In this document: one piece after another, positions 1 through 11,258 of the stretch
How positions within the stretch are numbered: position 1 is the stretch's first letter
How the letters are laid out: each line of letters starts with the position of its first letter
Assembly: GCA_026981655.1 (NCBI GenBank)
Contig: JALSIJ010000024.1
Coordinates: 1-32,062, forward strand
Source of the DNA: Rhizobiaceae bacterium
GTDB taxonomy: Bacteria > Pseudomonadota > Alphaproteobacteria > Rhizobiales > Rhizobiaceae
DNA: 32,062 bases
Reading direction: 5' to 3'
Notes under the pieces: model-generated
The model's input: only the letters and a program-made list of their open reading frames with translations
The model's database searches: none
Told to the model about the DNA's origin: nothing
Translations under genes and position numbers: made by a program

Positions 1-1
1 C

Positions 2-2179
2 GTTGATTTGATGGACGTTTCGCCAAAACAGCTGGTATCAGTTGCGGCAGCGCTTATTCCATTCCTCGAAAACGATGATGCGAACCGCGCCCTTATGGGG
101 TCCAACATGATGCGTCAGGCCGTGCCATTGGTACGCGCAGAGGCGCCATTTGTCGGCACTGGAATGGAGCCAATTGTTGCGCGCGATTCAGGTGCTGCCA
201 TTGGTGCACGTCGCGGCGGTGTGGTTGATCAGGTGGATGCAACACGTATTGTGGTGCGCGCTACCGAAGATCTTGATCCATCCAAATCCGGTGTGGACAT
301 CTATCGTTTGCAGAAGTTCCAGCGCTCCAACCAATCAACCTGTATCAACCAACGCCCGCTTGTTCGGGTTGGTGACCGGGTCAACAAGGCTGATATTCTG
401 GCCGATGGCCCATCGACTGATCTGGGTGATCTGGCGCTTGGCCGGAACGTGCTTGTCGCGTTTATGCCGTGGAATGGTTATAACTTCGAAGACTCCATTC
501 TGCTTTCCGAGCGGATTGTTCGTGATGACGTGTTTACTTCAATTCATATTGAAGAATTCGAGGTCATGGCGCGCGATACCAAGCTTGGTCCGGAAGAAAT
601 AACCCGCGATATTCCTAATGTTTCGGAAGAAGCACTGCGGAACCTCGATGAGGCCGGTATCACCTATATTGGTGCTGAAGTTGGTCCGGGCGATATTCTG
701 GTCGGTAAAATTACGCCAAAGGGTGAAAGCCCAATGACACCGGAAGAAAAGCTTCTTCGGGCGATCTTTGGTGAAAAAGCCTCCGATGTGCGTGATACAT
801 CTTTGCGTATGTCGCCAGGTGCTTTTGGTACTGTTGTTGAAGTTCGGGTTTTCAATCGCCACGGCATTGAAAAAGACGAACGTGCAATGGCCATTGAGCG
901 TGAGGAAATTGAAAGCCTTGCGAAAGACCGTGATGATGAACAGGCGATCCTTGATCGTAACGTTTATGGTCGTTTGGTCGATATGCTGAAAGGCAAGATG
1001 TCTGTGGCTGGACCGAAAGGTTTCAACAGCGGCGACAAGATTACTGAAGAAGGTATGCAGGAGTACCCGCGCAGTCAGTGGTGGCAGTTTGCCGTTGACG
1101 ACGAAAAAATGCAGGGCCAGATTGAAGCATTGCGCAACCAGTATGACGAATCCAAGTCGATGCTGGAAGGCCGCTTCATGGACAAGGTTGAGAAAATCCA
1201 GCGTGGTGATGAGCTGCTGCCGGGCGTGATGAAAATGGTCAAGGTATTTGTGGCCATCAAGCGTAAACTTCAACCGGGCGATAAAATGGCTGGCCGTCAC
1301 GGCAACAAGGGTGTGGTTTCTCGCATTCTGCCGGTGGAGGATATGCCATTCCTTGAAGATGGAACACATGCAGACATCGTGCTTAACCCGCTTGGGGTGC
1401 CAAGCCGAATGAATGTGGGGCAAATTCTTGAAACCCATCTGGGGTGGGCCTGTGCCGGTATGGGTACAAAAATCGGTGAAATGTTGAAAGTCTATGAAAA
1501 GGACAAAAACATTCAGCCTCTGCGTGATCAGCTGGAGAGAATCTATCCGGACAATGATCGCAATGAGCCGGTTCGTCGTTATGACGAGGATAGTATTATA
1601 CGTCTTGCCGATCAGCTGAAAACCGGTGTTCGTATTGCAACGCCTGTGTTTGACGGTGCGCATGAACCAGACATCGTTGAGATGCTGGCTGATGCGGGTT
1701 TGAAAACCAGCGGCCAATCGACCTTGTACGATGGACGTACGGGTGAGGCTTTCGACCGTCAGGTGACAATGGGTTATATTTATATGCTCAAATTGCACCA
1801 TTTGGTCGACGACAAGATCCATGCCCGTTCTATTGGACCTTATTCACTTGTTACCCAGCAGCCATTGGGCGGTAAAGCGCAATTTGGTGGCCAGCGGTTT
1901 GGTGAAATGGAGGTTTGGGCGCTTGAGGCTTATGGTGCAGCATATACCTTGCAGGAAATGTTGACGGTTAAATCCGATGACGTTGCAGGTCGTACCAAGG
2001 TTTATGAGGCTATTGTGCGCGGTGATGACACTTTTGAGGCCGGTATTCCTGAAAGCTTCAATGTTTTGGTCAAGGAAATGAGATCGCTTGGTTTGAGCGT
2101 CGAATTGAACAATTCCAAGCTGGCGATTGATCATGATGACGAAGATGCTGATGTGGATTTCACCGACGCTGCTGAATAA
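2..2179 (+). CDS. rpoB: RNA polymerase beta subunit, 3' part only
   Basis: Catalytic beta subunit of RNA polymerase. The reading frame is open from base 2, so the 5' half, including the rifampicin-binding region, lies outside the window. The first visible residues ([10 protein letters not shown]) align with about residue 655 of the 1342-residue E. coli protein, and about 725 residues are present. Conserved landmarks are [18 protein letters not shown], the [14 protein letters not shown] segment, [13 protein letters not shown] near the active site (about bases 1282-1320), and the clamp-end stretch [20 protein letters not shown]. The protein runs about 20 mostly acidic residues past the point where E. 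coli beta ends, as is common in alphaproteobacteria. rpoC follows after 159 bases, presumably in the same transcript. Identity is certain. Confidence 0.99.
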   Translation, partial: VDLMDVSPKQLVSVAAALIPFLENDDANRALMGSNMMRQAVPLVRAEAPFVGTGMEPIVARDSGAAIGARRGGVVDQVDATRIVVRATEDLDPSKSGVDIYRLQKFQRSNQSTCINQRPLVRVGDRVNKADILADGPSTDLGDLALGRNVLVAFMPWNGYNFEDSILLSERIVRDDVFTSIHIEEFEVMARDTKLGPEEITRDIPNVSEEALRNLDEAGITYIGAEVGPGDILVGKITPKGESPMTPEEKLLRAIFGEKASDVRDTSLRMSPGAFGTVVEVRVFNRHGIEKDERAMAIEREEIESLAKDRDDEQAILDRNVYGRLVDMLKGKMSVAGPKGFNSGDKITEEGMQEYPRSQWWQFAVDDEKMQGQIEALRNQYDESKSMLEGRFMDKVEKIQRGDELLPGVMKMVKVFVAIKRKLQPGDKMAGRHGNKGVVSRILPVEDMPFLEDGTHADIVLNPLGVPSRMNVGQILETHLGWACAGMGTKIGEMLKVYEKDKNIQPLRDQLERIYPDNDRNEPVRRYDEDSIIRLADQLKTGVRIATPVFDGAHEPDIVEMLADAGLKTSGQSTLYDGRTGEAFDRQVTMGYIYMLKLHHLVDDKIHARSIGPYSLVTQQPLGGKAQFGGQRFGEMEVWALEAYGAAYTLQEMLTVKSDDVAGRTKVYEAIVRGDDTFEAGIPESFNVLVKEMRSLGLSVELNNSKLAIDHDDEDADVDFTDAAE

Positions 2180-2311
2180 TGAGTATTGACGGGAAGTCTG
2201 GAAAACAGGCTTTCCGCGCACCCAATTTTGTGAGTAACCGCAACAGGCGGAACGAAGCAGAGTATTTAGACAGTTAGGCCGACAATTTTTGCGCTTACTG
2301 TCACAACGCAA

Positions 2312-2331
2312 GGGTCAAAGACCCGAAGGAG
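2312..2331 (+). promoter_or_regulatory. Small hairpin plus Shine-Dalgarno of rpoC
   Basis: GGGTC (2312-2316) and GACCC (2320-2324) form a perfect 5-bp stem with an AAA loop. It abuts the strong ribosome-binding site GAAGGAG (2325-2331), which lies 7 bases before the rpoC ATG. There is no T-run, so it is not a terminator. A role in keeping the binding site exposed is inference. Confidence 0.45.
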
Positions 2332-2338
2332 ACTATCC

Positions 2339-6568
<4,230 letters not shown>

Positions 6569-6591
6569 GCAGTGTCGTTGGTAATAACTTT

Positions 6592-6626
6592 AAAAGGGCC
6601 GCTCAATTTGGGCGGCCCTTTTTTGT
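6592..6626 (+). terminator. Intrinsic terminator of the rpoBC operon
   Basis: AAAAGGGCCGC (6592-6602) pairs perfectly with GCGGCCCTTTT (6612-6622) across a short loop. A T-rich tract runs on to 6624 and beyond. The stem starts 23 bases after the rpoC stop codon. This is a textbook Rho-independent terminator and separates rpoBC from the antiporter gene. Confidence 0.93.
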
Positions 6627-6707
6627 TTTGGCTGGGCCAACACCCTCGAAGTCTGCCCTCGTTTGGAAATGAAAGTTTCTATAGCCTGCAAGAATCGGTA
6701 TACAGTG

Positions 6708-6724
6708 TCTCCTAATTAAGGAGG
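6708..6724 (+). promoter_or_regulatory. Hairpin covering the antiporter ribosome-binding site
   Basis: TCTCCT (6708-6713) can pair with AGGAGG (6719-6724; five Watson-Crick pairs and one T-G pair) around the loop AATTA. This buries the near-perfect Shine-Dalgarno TAAGGAGG (6717-6724), six bases before the TTG start at 6730. It could repress or temper translation. It forms only if transcription starts upstream of 6708, which the sequence does not settle. Confidence 0.4.
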
Positions 6725-6729
6725 CTGAT

Positions 6730-8433
6730 TTGGATCATTCGGGCATTATTCGTGATGTTTTGGTGTTTTTACTGGCGGCGGTGGTCGTAGTTCCATTGTT
6801 TCACCGAATAAAGGTTAGCCCTATTCTTGGCTATCTTGCTGCCGGGGTATTAATTGGCCCGCACAGTCTTGCGATAATCGAAGACTCAAAAAGCGCCCAT
6901 GCCCTTGCCGAATTTGGTGTAGTATTTCTGCTTTTTATGATCGGGCTTGATCTCTCGATCGAACGTCTCGTAGCCATGGGGCGCCATGTTTTCGGACTTG
7001 GCCTGCTGCAGATTCTTGTGGTTGGTCTGGTAATAACTGCAGCGGGATTTTCCATTGGGCTGGGCGCCTTGGAAGCGGTAATAATTGGCGGTGCGCTATC
7101 ACTTTCATCCACGGCTTTTGTTCTTCAATTACTCAATGAAAGGGGAGAAAGGGCAACGGAATTTGGCCAGGTATCTTTCGCCATCCTTCTGATGCAAGAC
7201 CTTGCTGTTGTACCGTTGTTGATGATGGTAACAATATTCTCCCAGGAGGGAGTGTCGTTCATTCCCGCCTTTTTCACGGCGTTGCTGCAGTCTGTTGTGG
7301 CGTTTTTTGTGGTTGTCTGGGTCGGCAGGTTGATATTACGACCTTTCTTCCAGTTGATATCGGAATCGCGTAGCGCTGAATTGTTTGTCGCCATGACATT
7401 GCTGACTGTGTTGGGTATGGCATGGTTATTGTCGCTTGCTGGCCTCTCCATGGCGCTGGGAGCTTTTTTGGCAGGCCTGTTGCTGGCTGAAACAGAATAT
7501 CGGCACCAGGTTGAAGCCGACATTATGCCATTTCGGGGTTTGCTGCTCGGGTTGTTTTTTATGACAATTGGTATGACGATTGACCCGAGGTTTATATTTG
7601 AGCACCTGGGAGTTATAGTCGTTCTGGTTCTGTCTTTATTGATTGGCAAGACTGTTATAATTGCTCTTTTGTGCCGTTTATTCAAAGTGCCAGCCGGGGT
7701 TTCGGCCAAGGTCGGACTGGCTCTGTCGCAGGGTGGAGAATTTGGTTTTGTCATTTTTGGCGTTGCGGGTGTTCTCAATCTTATTGCAATGGACACCGTT
7801 CAGCTGTTGTTGGCTATTATTGTTCTTAGCATGGTTGCAACACCCGGCCTCTTTTACATCGGTAATTGGGTTTCTAATTTTCAGACAAAAAAGGGTGCCG
7901 CCGTCACTGATGATATTGAATATAAGGGTATTGGCCAACACGTAGTGATCGCGGGTTTCGGCCGCGTTGGCCAGACGATCGCCAAGGTGTTGAGCGATGG
8001 TGGACTGCCTTATGTGGCTATTGATCTTGACCACGGTCGTATTCGGGAATGCAGGGCAAGGGGCATGCCGGTTTATTATGGCGATGCCAGCAAGGTTGCG
8101 GTTCTCAATGCTGCTGGTGCGCAGAATGCTGCTTCCATTGTAATCACCCTGGATCAAGTGGAAGTAGCCAATGCGATTGTAGCCGAATTGCACAAAAATT
8201 ACCCGGATGCACAGATTTTTGTCCGCGCCCGCGATATGAAACATCTTCGCAAGCTTGAGACAAAGGGGGCAACGGCCATCGTGCCAGAGACCGCAGAAGC
8301 CAGCCTTCAGCTCGGCGCAATCGTCCTGAATTCTTCCGGTATCGGTAGCGACTTATCTACAACGATTATTCAAAACTTCCGCGAAAACGAATATGCCCTT
8401 CTGGAAGATATTGTTGGTCGCTCAAGGGAATAG
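6730..8433 (+). CDS. KefB/KefC-type cation:proton antiporter (CPA2 family)
   Basis: Inner-membrane monovalent cation/proton antiporter of the CPA2 family, 567 residues against about 600-620 for KefB and KefC. The first 380 or so residues are a run of about 12 hydrophobic segments with family motifs such as SPILGYLAAGVLIGPH, FLLFMIGLDL and GALSLSSTAFVLQLL. The C-terminal part, from about residue 400, is a cytosolic RCK/TrkA-N nucleotide-binding domain with the glycine-rich AGFGRVGQ and the acidic strand-end AIDLDH. No TrkA-C domain is apparent. The start is TTG, chosen because TAAGGAGG lies six bases upstream. Kef proteins are gated by glutathione adducts, but no KefF/KefG partner is nearby, so ligand and ion (K+ or Na+) are undecided. 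It is an unusual neighbour for rpoC. Confidence 0.9.
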   Translation: MDHSGIIRDVLVFLLAAVVVVPLFHRIKVSPILGYLAAGVLIGPHSLAIIEDSKSAHALAEFGVVFLLFMIGLDLSIERLVAMGRHVFGLGLLQILVVGLVITAAGFSIGLGALEAVIIGGALSLSSTAFVLQLLNERGERATEFGQVSFAILLMQDLAVVPLLMMVTIFSQEGVSFIPAFFTALLQSVVAFFVVVWVGRLILRPFFQLISESRSAELFVAMTLLTVLGMAWLLSLAGLSMALGAFLAGLLLAETEYRHQVEADIMPFRGLLLGLFFMTIGMTIDPRFIFEHLGVIVVLVLSLLIGKTVIIALLCRLFKVPAGVSAKVGLALSQGGEFGFVIFGVAGVLNLIAMDTVQLLLAIIVLSMVATPGLFYIGNWVSNFQTKKGAAVTDDIEYKGIGQHVVIAGFGRVGQTIAKVLSDGGLPYVAIDLDHGRIRECRARGMPVYYGDASKVAVLNAAGAQNAASIVITLDQVEVANAIVAELHKNYPDAQIFVRARDMKHLRKLETKGATAIVPETAEASLQLGAIVLNSSGIGSDLSTTIIQNFRENEYALLEDIVGRSRE

Positions 8434-9081
8434 TTATGCAATATCGACAATATCCAACACGGCCACATAGTGGACGGATGCGGCGGTGAGAACAAATGCG
8501 TGCCAGATGGCTCGATTGTAGCGCCAGTCATCGCGCTTATAGAAAATGACGCCTGTGGTGTAGATCAACCCGCCGATGGCAATCAGCGAGAATGAATAGA
8601 GTGACAGCGCCTCAAACATTGGCTTGATGGCGATGATTGCCAACCAGCCTTGCCCAAGATACAAAAAAAGCGAAACCCGTCTGGCTTCTTCGCAGTAGAA
8701 AAGTTTGATGAACACGCCGAGTGCTGCGATGAGCCAAACGCTGATGGCGAGGAAATTGCCCCATCCGCCACCAATGCCAATGAGCGCAAGCGGGGTATAG
8801 GTTCCGGCAATCATAATGAATATGGCTGAATGATCGAGGCGTTGAAATATTGCTTTGGCACCGGGATGTCTGGTCATGTTATATGCGGCAGAAAATACAA
8901 ATGTTGCAATCAGGCCAATGCAATAAATGATCAAGGGCGGGACCGTGGCATCATCCAGATTGGAATGGGCATAGAATAATAGGCTTCCAGCCGCAATCAG
9001 ACTACCGATAACACCTAAAAGATGGACAATACCATCGGCGAAATGTTCGTTTGGGCTTTCATTGCCACCCAGCGTTCTCAT
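8434..9081 (-). CDS. Hemolysin III family (PAQR/YqfA-like) membrane protein
   Basis: Seven-helix membrane protein of the HlyIII/PAQR superfamily, 215 residues from the ATG at 9081. A TTG four codons upstream (9093) is also in frame; neither start has a strong ribosome-binding site. Family signatures are RLDHSAIFIMIAGTYTP (residues 81-97) and IWHAFVLTAASVHYVAV (192-208), with the expected D83, H194 and H204. Where the family usually has SxxYH, a metal-ligand histidine, this protein reads SAAYN, so N68 replaces it. Bacterial members are poorly characterised, and the name hemolysin does not establish toxicity. It converges on the antiporter gene with no bases between the two stop codons. It is divergent from the sulfotransferase. 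Confidence 0.87.
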   Translation of the reverse strand: MRTLGGNESPNEHFADGIVHLLGVIGSLIAAGSLLFYAHSNLDDATVPPLIIYCIGLIATFVFSAAYNMTRHPGAKAIFQRLDHSAIFIMIAGTYTPLALIGIGGGWGNFLAISVWLIAALGVFIKLFYCEEARRVSLFLYLGQGWLAIIAIKPMFEALSLYSFSLIAIGGLIYTTGVIFYKRDDWRYNRAIWHAFVLTAASVHYVAVLDIVDIA

Positions 9082-9119
9082 ATTAGTTTTCAATTTCGTA
9101 CTCGTAATTTATTCTGATT

Positions 9120-9154
9120 GAGGGGAATGTTAGTCTGAATTGTTTAATTCCCTC
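9120..9154. promoter_or_regulatory. Inverted repeat between divergent genes
   Basis: GAGGGGAAT (9120-9128) is complementary to ATTCCCTC (9147-9154) except for one extra G, with 18 bases between. It sits in the roughly 130-base region between the hemolysin III and sulfotransferase starts. It could be a regulator-binding operator or an RNA hairpin in the sulfotransferase leader. No clear promoter boxes were identified. Confidence 0.35.
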
Positions 9155-9213
9155 TTGTCAAATGTCAGGCGCGGCCATAACCCATACGGGTGTTTGTAAG
9201 TGAGAGTAATTCA

Positions 9214-9939
9214 ATGCGCGTTCTGATTTCTGAAACCCATAGATATATTTATCATATGAACCCCAAGGTTGGGTCAAACACCACTCTCAATATGCTTTAC
9301 CGGCTTGCCGGGATGCGTGATGAAATTATTGGTAATCCTCATCAGGTTTCGCGAGATTTGCCGCTGCTCGACCGGCACGGGCTGATTGCGGCTGATGTTG
9401 CGCACGGGGATTGCCAGGCGTTCTTTAAAAACTGGCCGGGTTACTTCACCTTTAGCTTTACCCGTAATCCATATACCCGATTGAAGTCTGCCTATAATGA
9501 CAAGCTGAAACGCTATGCTGAAATTGCTGAAGCTGCGTTGGTAGAAAAACTGGGGCAGGGGGATGGTGATAAATCTAAGAAATATTTCCAGCGTGAACTA
9601 AAAGCCCGCATATCTTTTGAGCAGTTTGCCAAAGGGGTTTGCGGAGACCATCTTTATGGCGATCAACATTGGGTGCCACAATATGATCGGCTACGGCCAG
9701 ACCTTTGTAAATATGATTCTCTGGGCAAGCTGGAGAATTATCGGGCAGATTTGAGCAGTATATTGAATGCAATTGGAATAGCTCCAGAGAATCACCCGTC
9801 ATTTCCGTCACGATTGAATTCTGCACCTGATCCGAGACAAAATTCTGACTATTACAATGAGGATTTGATTCGATTGGTGCTCAAAACATACGATAAGGAC
9901 TTTGCGGAGTTCGGTTATGATGAAAAATTACCGAAATAG
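9214..9939 (+). CDS. Sulfotransferase, family 2 type (carbohydrate sulfotransferase-like)
   Basis: Predicted PAPS-dependent sulfotransferase of 241 residues. The 5'-phosphosulfate-binding loop is PKVGSNTT (residues 17-24). The 3'-phosphate motif is RNPYTRLKSAY (84-94), with R84 and S92. Both match the sulfotransferase-2 family, which includes chondroitin and HNK-1 sulfotransferases. HWVPQ (152-156) and GKLENY (171-176) also fit. No signal peptide or membrane anchor is visible, so a cytosolic enzyme acting on a glycan or polysaccharide precursor is likely; the acceptor is unknown. The ATG at 9214 is preferred because GAGAG lies 7 bases upstream; an in-frame GTG at 9190 would add 8 residues. 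No glycan-synthesis genes are adjacent, so acquisition as a single gene is possible. Confidence 0.85.
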   Translation: MRVLISETHRYIYHMNPKVGSNTTLNMLYRLAGMRDEIIGNPHQVSRDLPLLDRHGLIAADVAHGDCQAFFKNWPGYFTFSFTRNPYTRLKSAYNDKLKRYAEIAEAALVEKLGQGDGDKSKKYFQRELKARISFEQFAKGVCGDHLYGDQHWVPQYDRLRPDLCKYDSLGKLENYRADLSSILNAIGIAPENHPSFPSRLNSAPDPRQNSDYYNEDLIRLVLKTYDKDFAEFGYDEKLPK

Positions 9940-10023
9940 GCGCTATGGTCAATTGTGACTCGTAATGAAGGCCCAGCAAAATTGCCGAAAACTGAATTCG
10001 TTCAATTTTCTATCACTTTGGGG

Positions 10024-10052
10024 TTGACGATTTTATAGCAACGAAGTAGATA
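10024..10052 (+). promoter_or_regulatory. Weak candidate sigma-70 promoter, distal, for rpsL
   Basis: TTGACG (10024-10029) is followed after 17 bases by TAGATA (10047-10052). The -35 box is good (5 of 6) but the -10 box is poor (3 of 6). If used, it gives a leader of about 290 bases before rpsL. Confidence 0.25.
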
Positions 10053-10258
10053 CCGCCCATCAGGACCGATGTGAGCCAGTTTTTTTCGAAGCGACACGCT
10101 TTGGATACAGGTCTCAAACAAGGTTGGATATTATAGAATTAAGCAATGTGAAGCATGACTGGGATCCAGTCCTCTGCGTTTGTTAAGGTTTCCTCCGCAA
10201 GGATTAGCGTTTGTGGGATGGAGCCTTTCGTGCATGGACATCATAAAGATTGGGCCAG

Positions 10259-10289
10259 TTGGTCGGTTTTCTTGGGTTCAGGATAGAAT
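10259..10289 (+). promoter_or_regulatory. Weak candidate sigma-70 promoter, proximal, for rpsL
   Basis: TAGAAT (10284-10289) matches the -10 consensus at 5 of 6 positions. The best upstream box is TTGGTC (10259-10264) at a long 19-base spacing. It would give a leader of about 55 bases. The same -10 hexamer occurs in the rpsK promoter candidate. Confidence 0.25.
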
Positions 10290-10351
10290 TTGGTCTGGAT
10301 TTTGTTGGGTATGCCAGCGGAAATCAGGCGCATGAAAGAGGTTTGTAATCT

Positions 10352-10723
10352 ATGCCAACCATCAATCAATTGGTTCGCAAGCCGCGCAAGGCACCGGTAA
10401 AGCGTAATAAGGTTCCTGCGATGGAAGCTTGCCCGCAAAAACGTGGTGTTTGCACACGTGTTTATACGACCACACCTAAAAAACCTAACTCGGCGCTTCG
10501 TAAGGTTGCCAAGATCAGACTTACCAATGGCTTTGAGGTCATTGGCTATATTCCGGGTGAGGGGCATAACCTGCAAGAGCACTCTGTTGTGATGATCCGC
10601 GGCGGCCGTGTGAAAGACCTTCCTGGTGTTCGTTATCACGTTATTCGTGGTGTGTTGGATACCCAGGGTGTTAAAGACCGTAGACAACGTCGTTCCAAAT
10701 ATGGCGCCAAGCGTCCTAAGTAA
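10352..10723 (+). CDS. rpsL: 30S ribosomal protein S12
   Basis: S12 sits at the decoding centre of the small subunit and helps control tRNA selection. It has 123 residues, as in most bacteria. The conserved segment [15 protein letters not shown] is present with K43, as is [13 protein letters not shown] with K88. Both lysines are the streptomycin-sensitive form. D89 is the residue methylthiolated by RimO in E. coli. The ATG is preceded by AAAGAGG at 9 to 10 bases. First gene of the str operon; rpsG follows after 24 bases. Confidence 0.99.
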   Translation: MPTINQLVRKPRKAPVKRNKVPAMEACPQKRGVCTRVYTTTPKKPNSALRKVAKIRLTNGFEVIGYIPGEGHNLQEHSVVMIRGGRVKDLPGVRYHVIRGVLDTQGVKDRRQRRSKYGAKRPK

Positions 10724-10747
10724 GCGTTGAAGAAAGAGATTTATTAG

Positions 10748-11218
10748 ATGTCACGTCGTCACCGCGCAGAAAAACGCGAAATCAACCCGGATCCCAAATT
10801 TGGCGATCTTGTATTGAGCAAGTTCATGAACTCCATCATGCTTGATGGCAAAAAATCTGTTGCAGAGCGCATTGTGTATGGCGCTTTGGATATAGTTGAA
10901 AACAAGGCTCATAAAGAACCTGTTCCTTTGTTTCATGAGGCGCTTGAAAACATTAAGCCTTCACTGGAAGTGCGTTCGCGCCGTGTTGGTGGTGCAACCT
11001 ATCAGGTGCCGGTTGAAGTGCGCACAGAGCGCCGTCAGGCTTTGGCAATTCGATGGTTGATCACAGCTGCGCGTAATCGCAATGAGACTACAATGATTGA
11101 GCGCTTGTCGGGTGAAATCCTTGATGCCTCAAACAATCGTGGCGCTGCTGTTAAAAAGCGCGAAGACACACACCGTATGGCTGACGCTAACAAAGCGTTT
11201 TCTCATTATCGCTGGTAA
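10748..11218 (+). CDS. rpsG: 30S ribosomal protein S7
   Basis: S7 nucleates assembly of the 30S head by binding the 3' major domain of 16S rRNA and lies at the E site. It has 156 residues, the standard alphaproteobacterial length. The N-terminus [12 protein letters not shown], the beta-hairpin signature [12 protein letters not shown] (residues 81-92) and the C-terminal AFSHYRW are all present. In E. coli S7 represses its own operon; whether it does so here cannot be read from the sequence. fusA starts 40 bases downstream. Confidence 0.99.
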   Translation: MSRRHRAEKREINPDPKFGDLVLSKFMNSIMLDGKKSVAERIVYGALDIVENKAHKEPVPLFHEALENIKPSLEVRSRRVGGATYQVPVEVRTERRQALAIRWLITAARNRNETTMIERLSGEILDASNNRGAAVKKREDTHRMADANKAFSHYRW

Positions 11219-11233
11219 CAATTGATAGAATTT

Positions 11234-11250
11234 GACCTGAAGGTCGGAAG
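11234..11250 (+). promoter_or_regulatory. Small hairpin plus Shine-Dalgarno of fusA
   Basis: GACC (11234-11237), loop TGAA, GGTC (11242-11245), followed directly by GGAAG (11246-11250) and then the ATG at 11259. The layout resembles the rpoC leader. The stem is only 4 bp, so function is uncertain. Confidence 0.3.
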
Positions 11251-11258
11251 ACAAGAAT

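Larger units (their letters stand above)
9940..10351. other. Gene-free region before the str operon
   Basis: 412 bases without a convincing gene. It holds a perfect hairpin, GACTGG-GAT-CCAGTC (10157-10171), with no T-run, and two weak promoter candidates listed separately. On the minus strand, about 10013-10130 is an open frame ending in membrane-like residues that may be a decayed gene tail. It also contains two copies of GCGTTTGT (near 10176 and 10207). This is the expected place for str operon control sequences. Confidence 0.5.

Noticed and set aside
539-1822. 427-residue open frame on the minus strand inside rpoB
   Set aside because: It lies wholly opposite conserved rpoB codons, its translation is rich in His, Phe and Asn with no recognisable domain, and there is no ribosome-binding site. 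It is a codon-bias shadow.
6676-6704. TATACA (6699-6704) as a -10 box for the antiporter gene
   Set aside because: No acceptable -35 at 16-18 bases. It would start transcription inside the binding-site hairpin. Left out as a feature.
9964-10026. 20-codon open frame after the sulfotransferase
   Set aside because: No ribosome-binding site, no similarity that I recognise, and too short to support.
10157-10171. GACTGG-GAT-CCAGTC as a terminator for the sulfotransferase gene
   Set aside because: No T-run follows and it lies over 200 bases past the stop codon.
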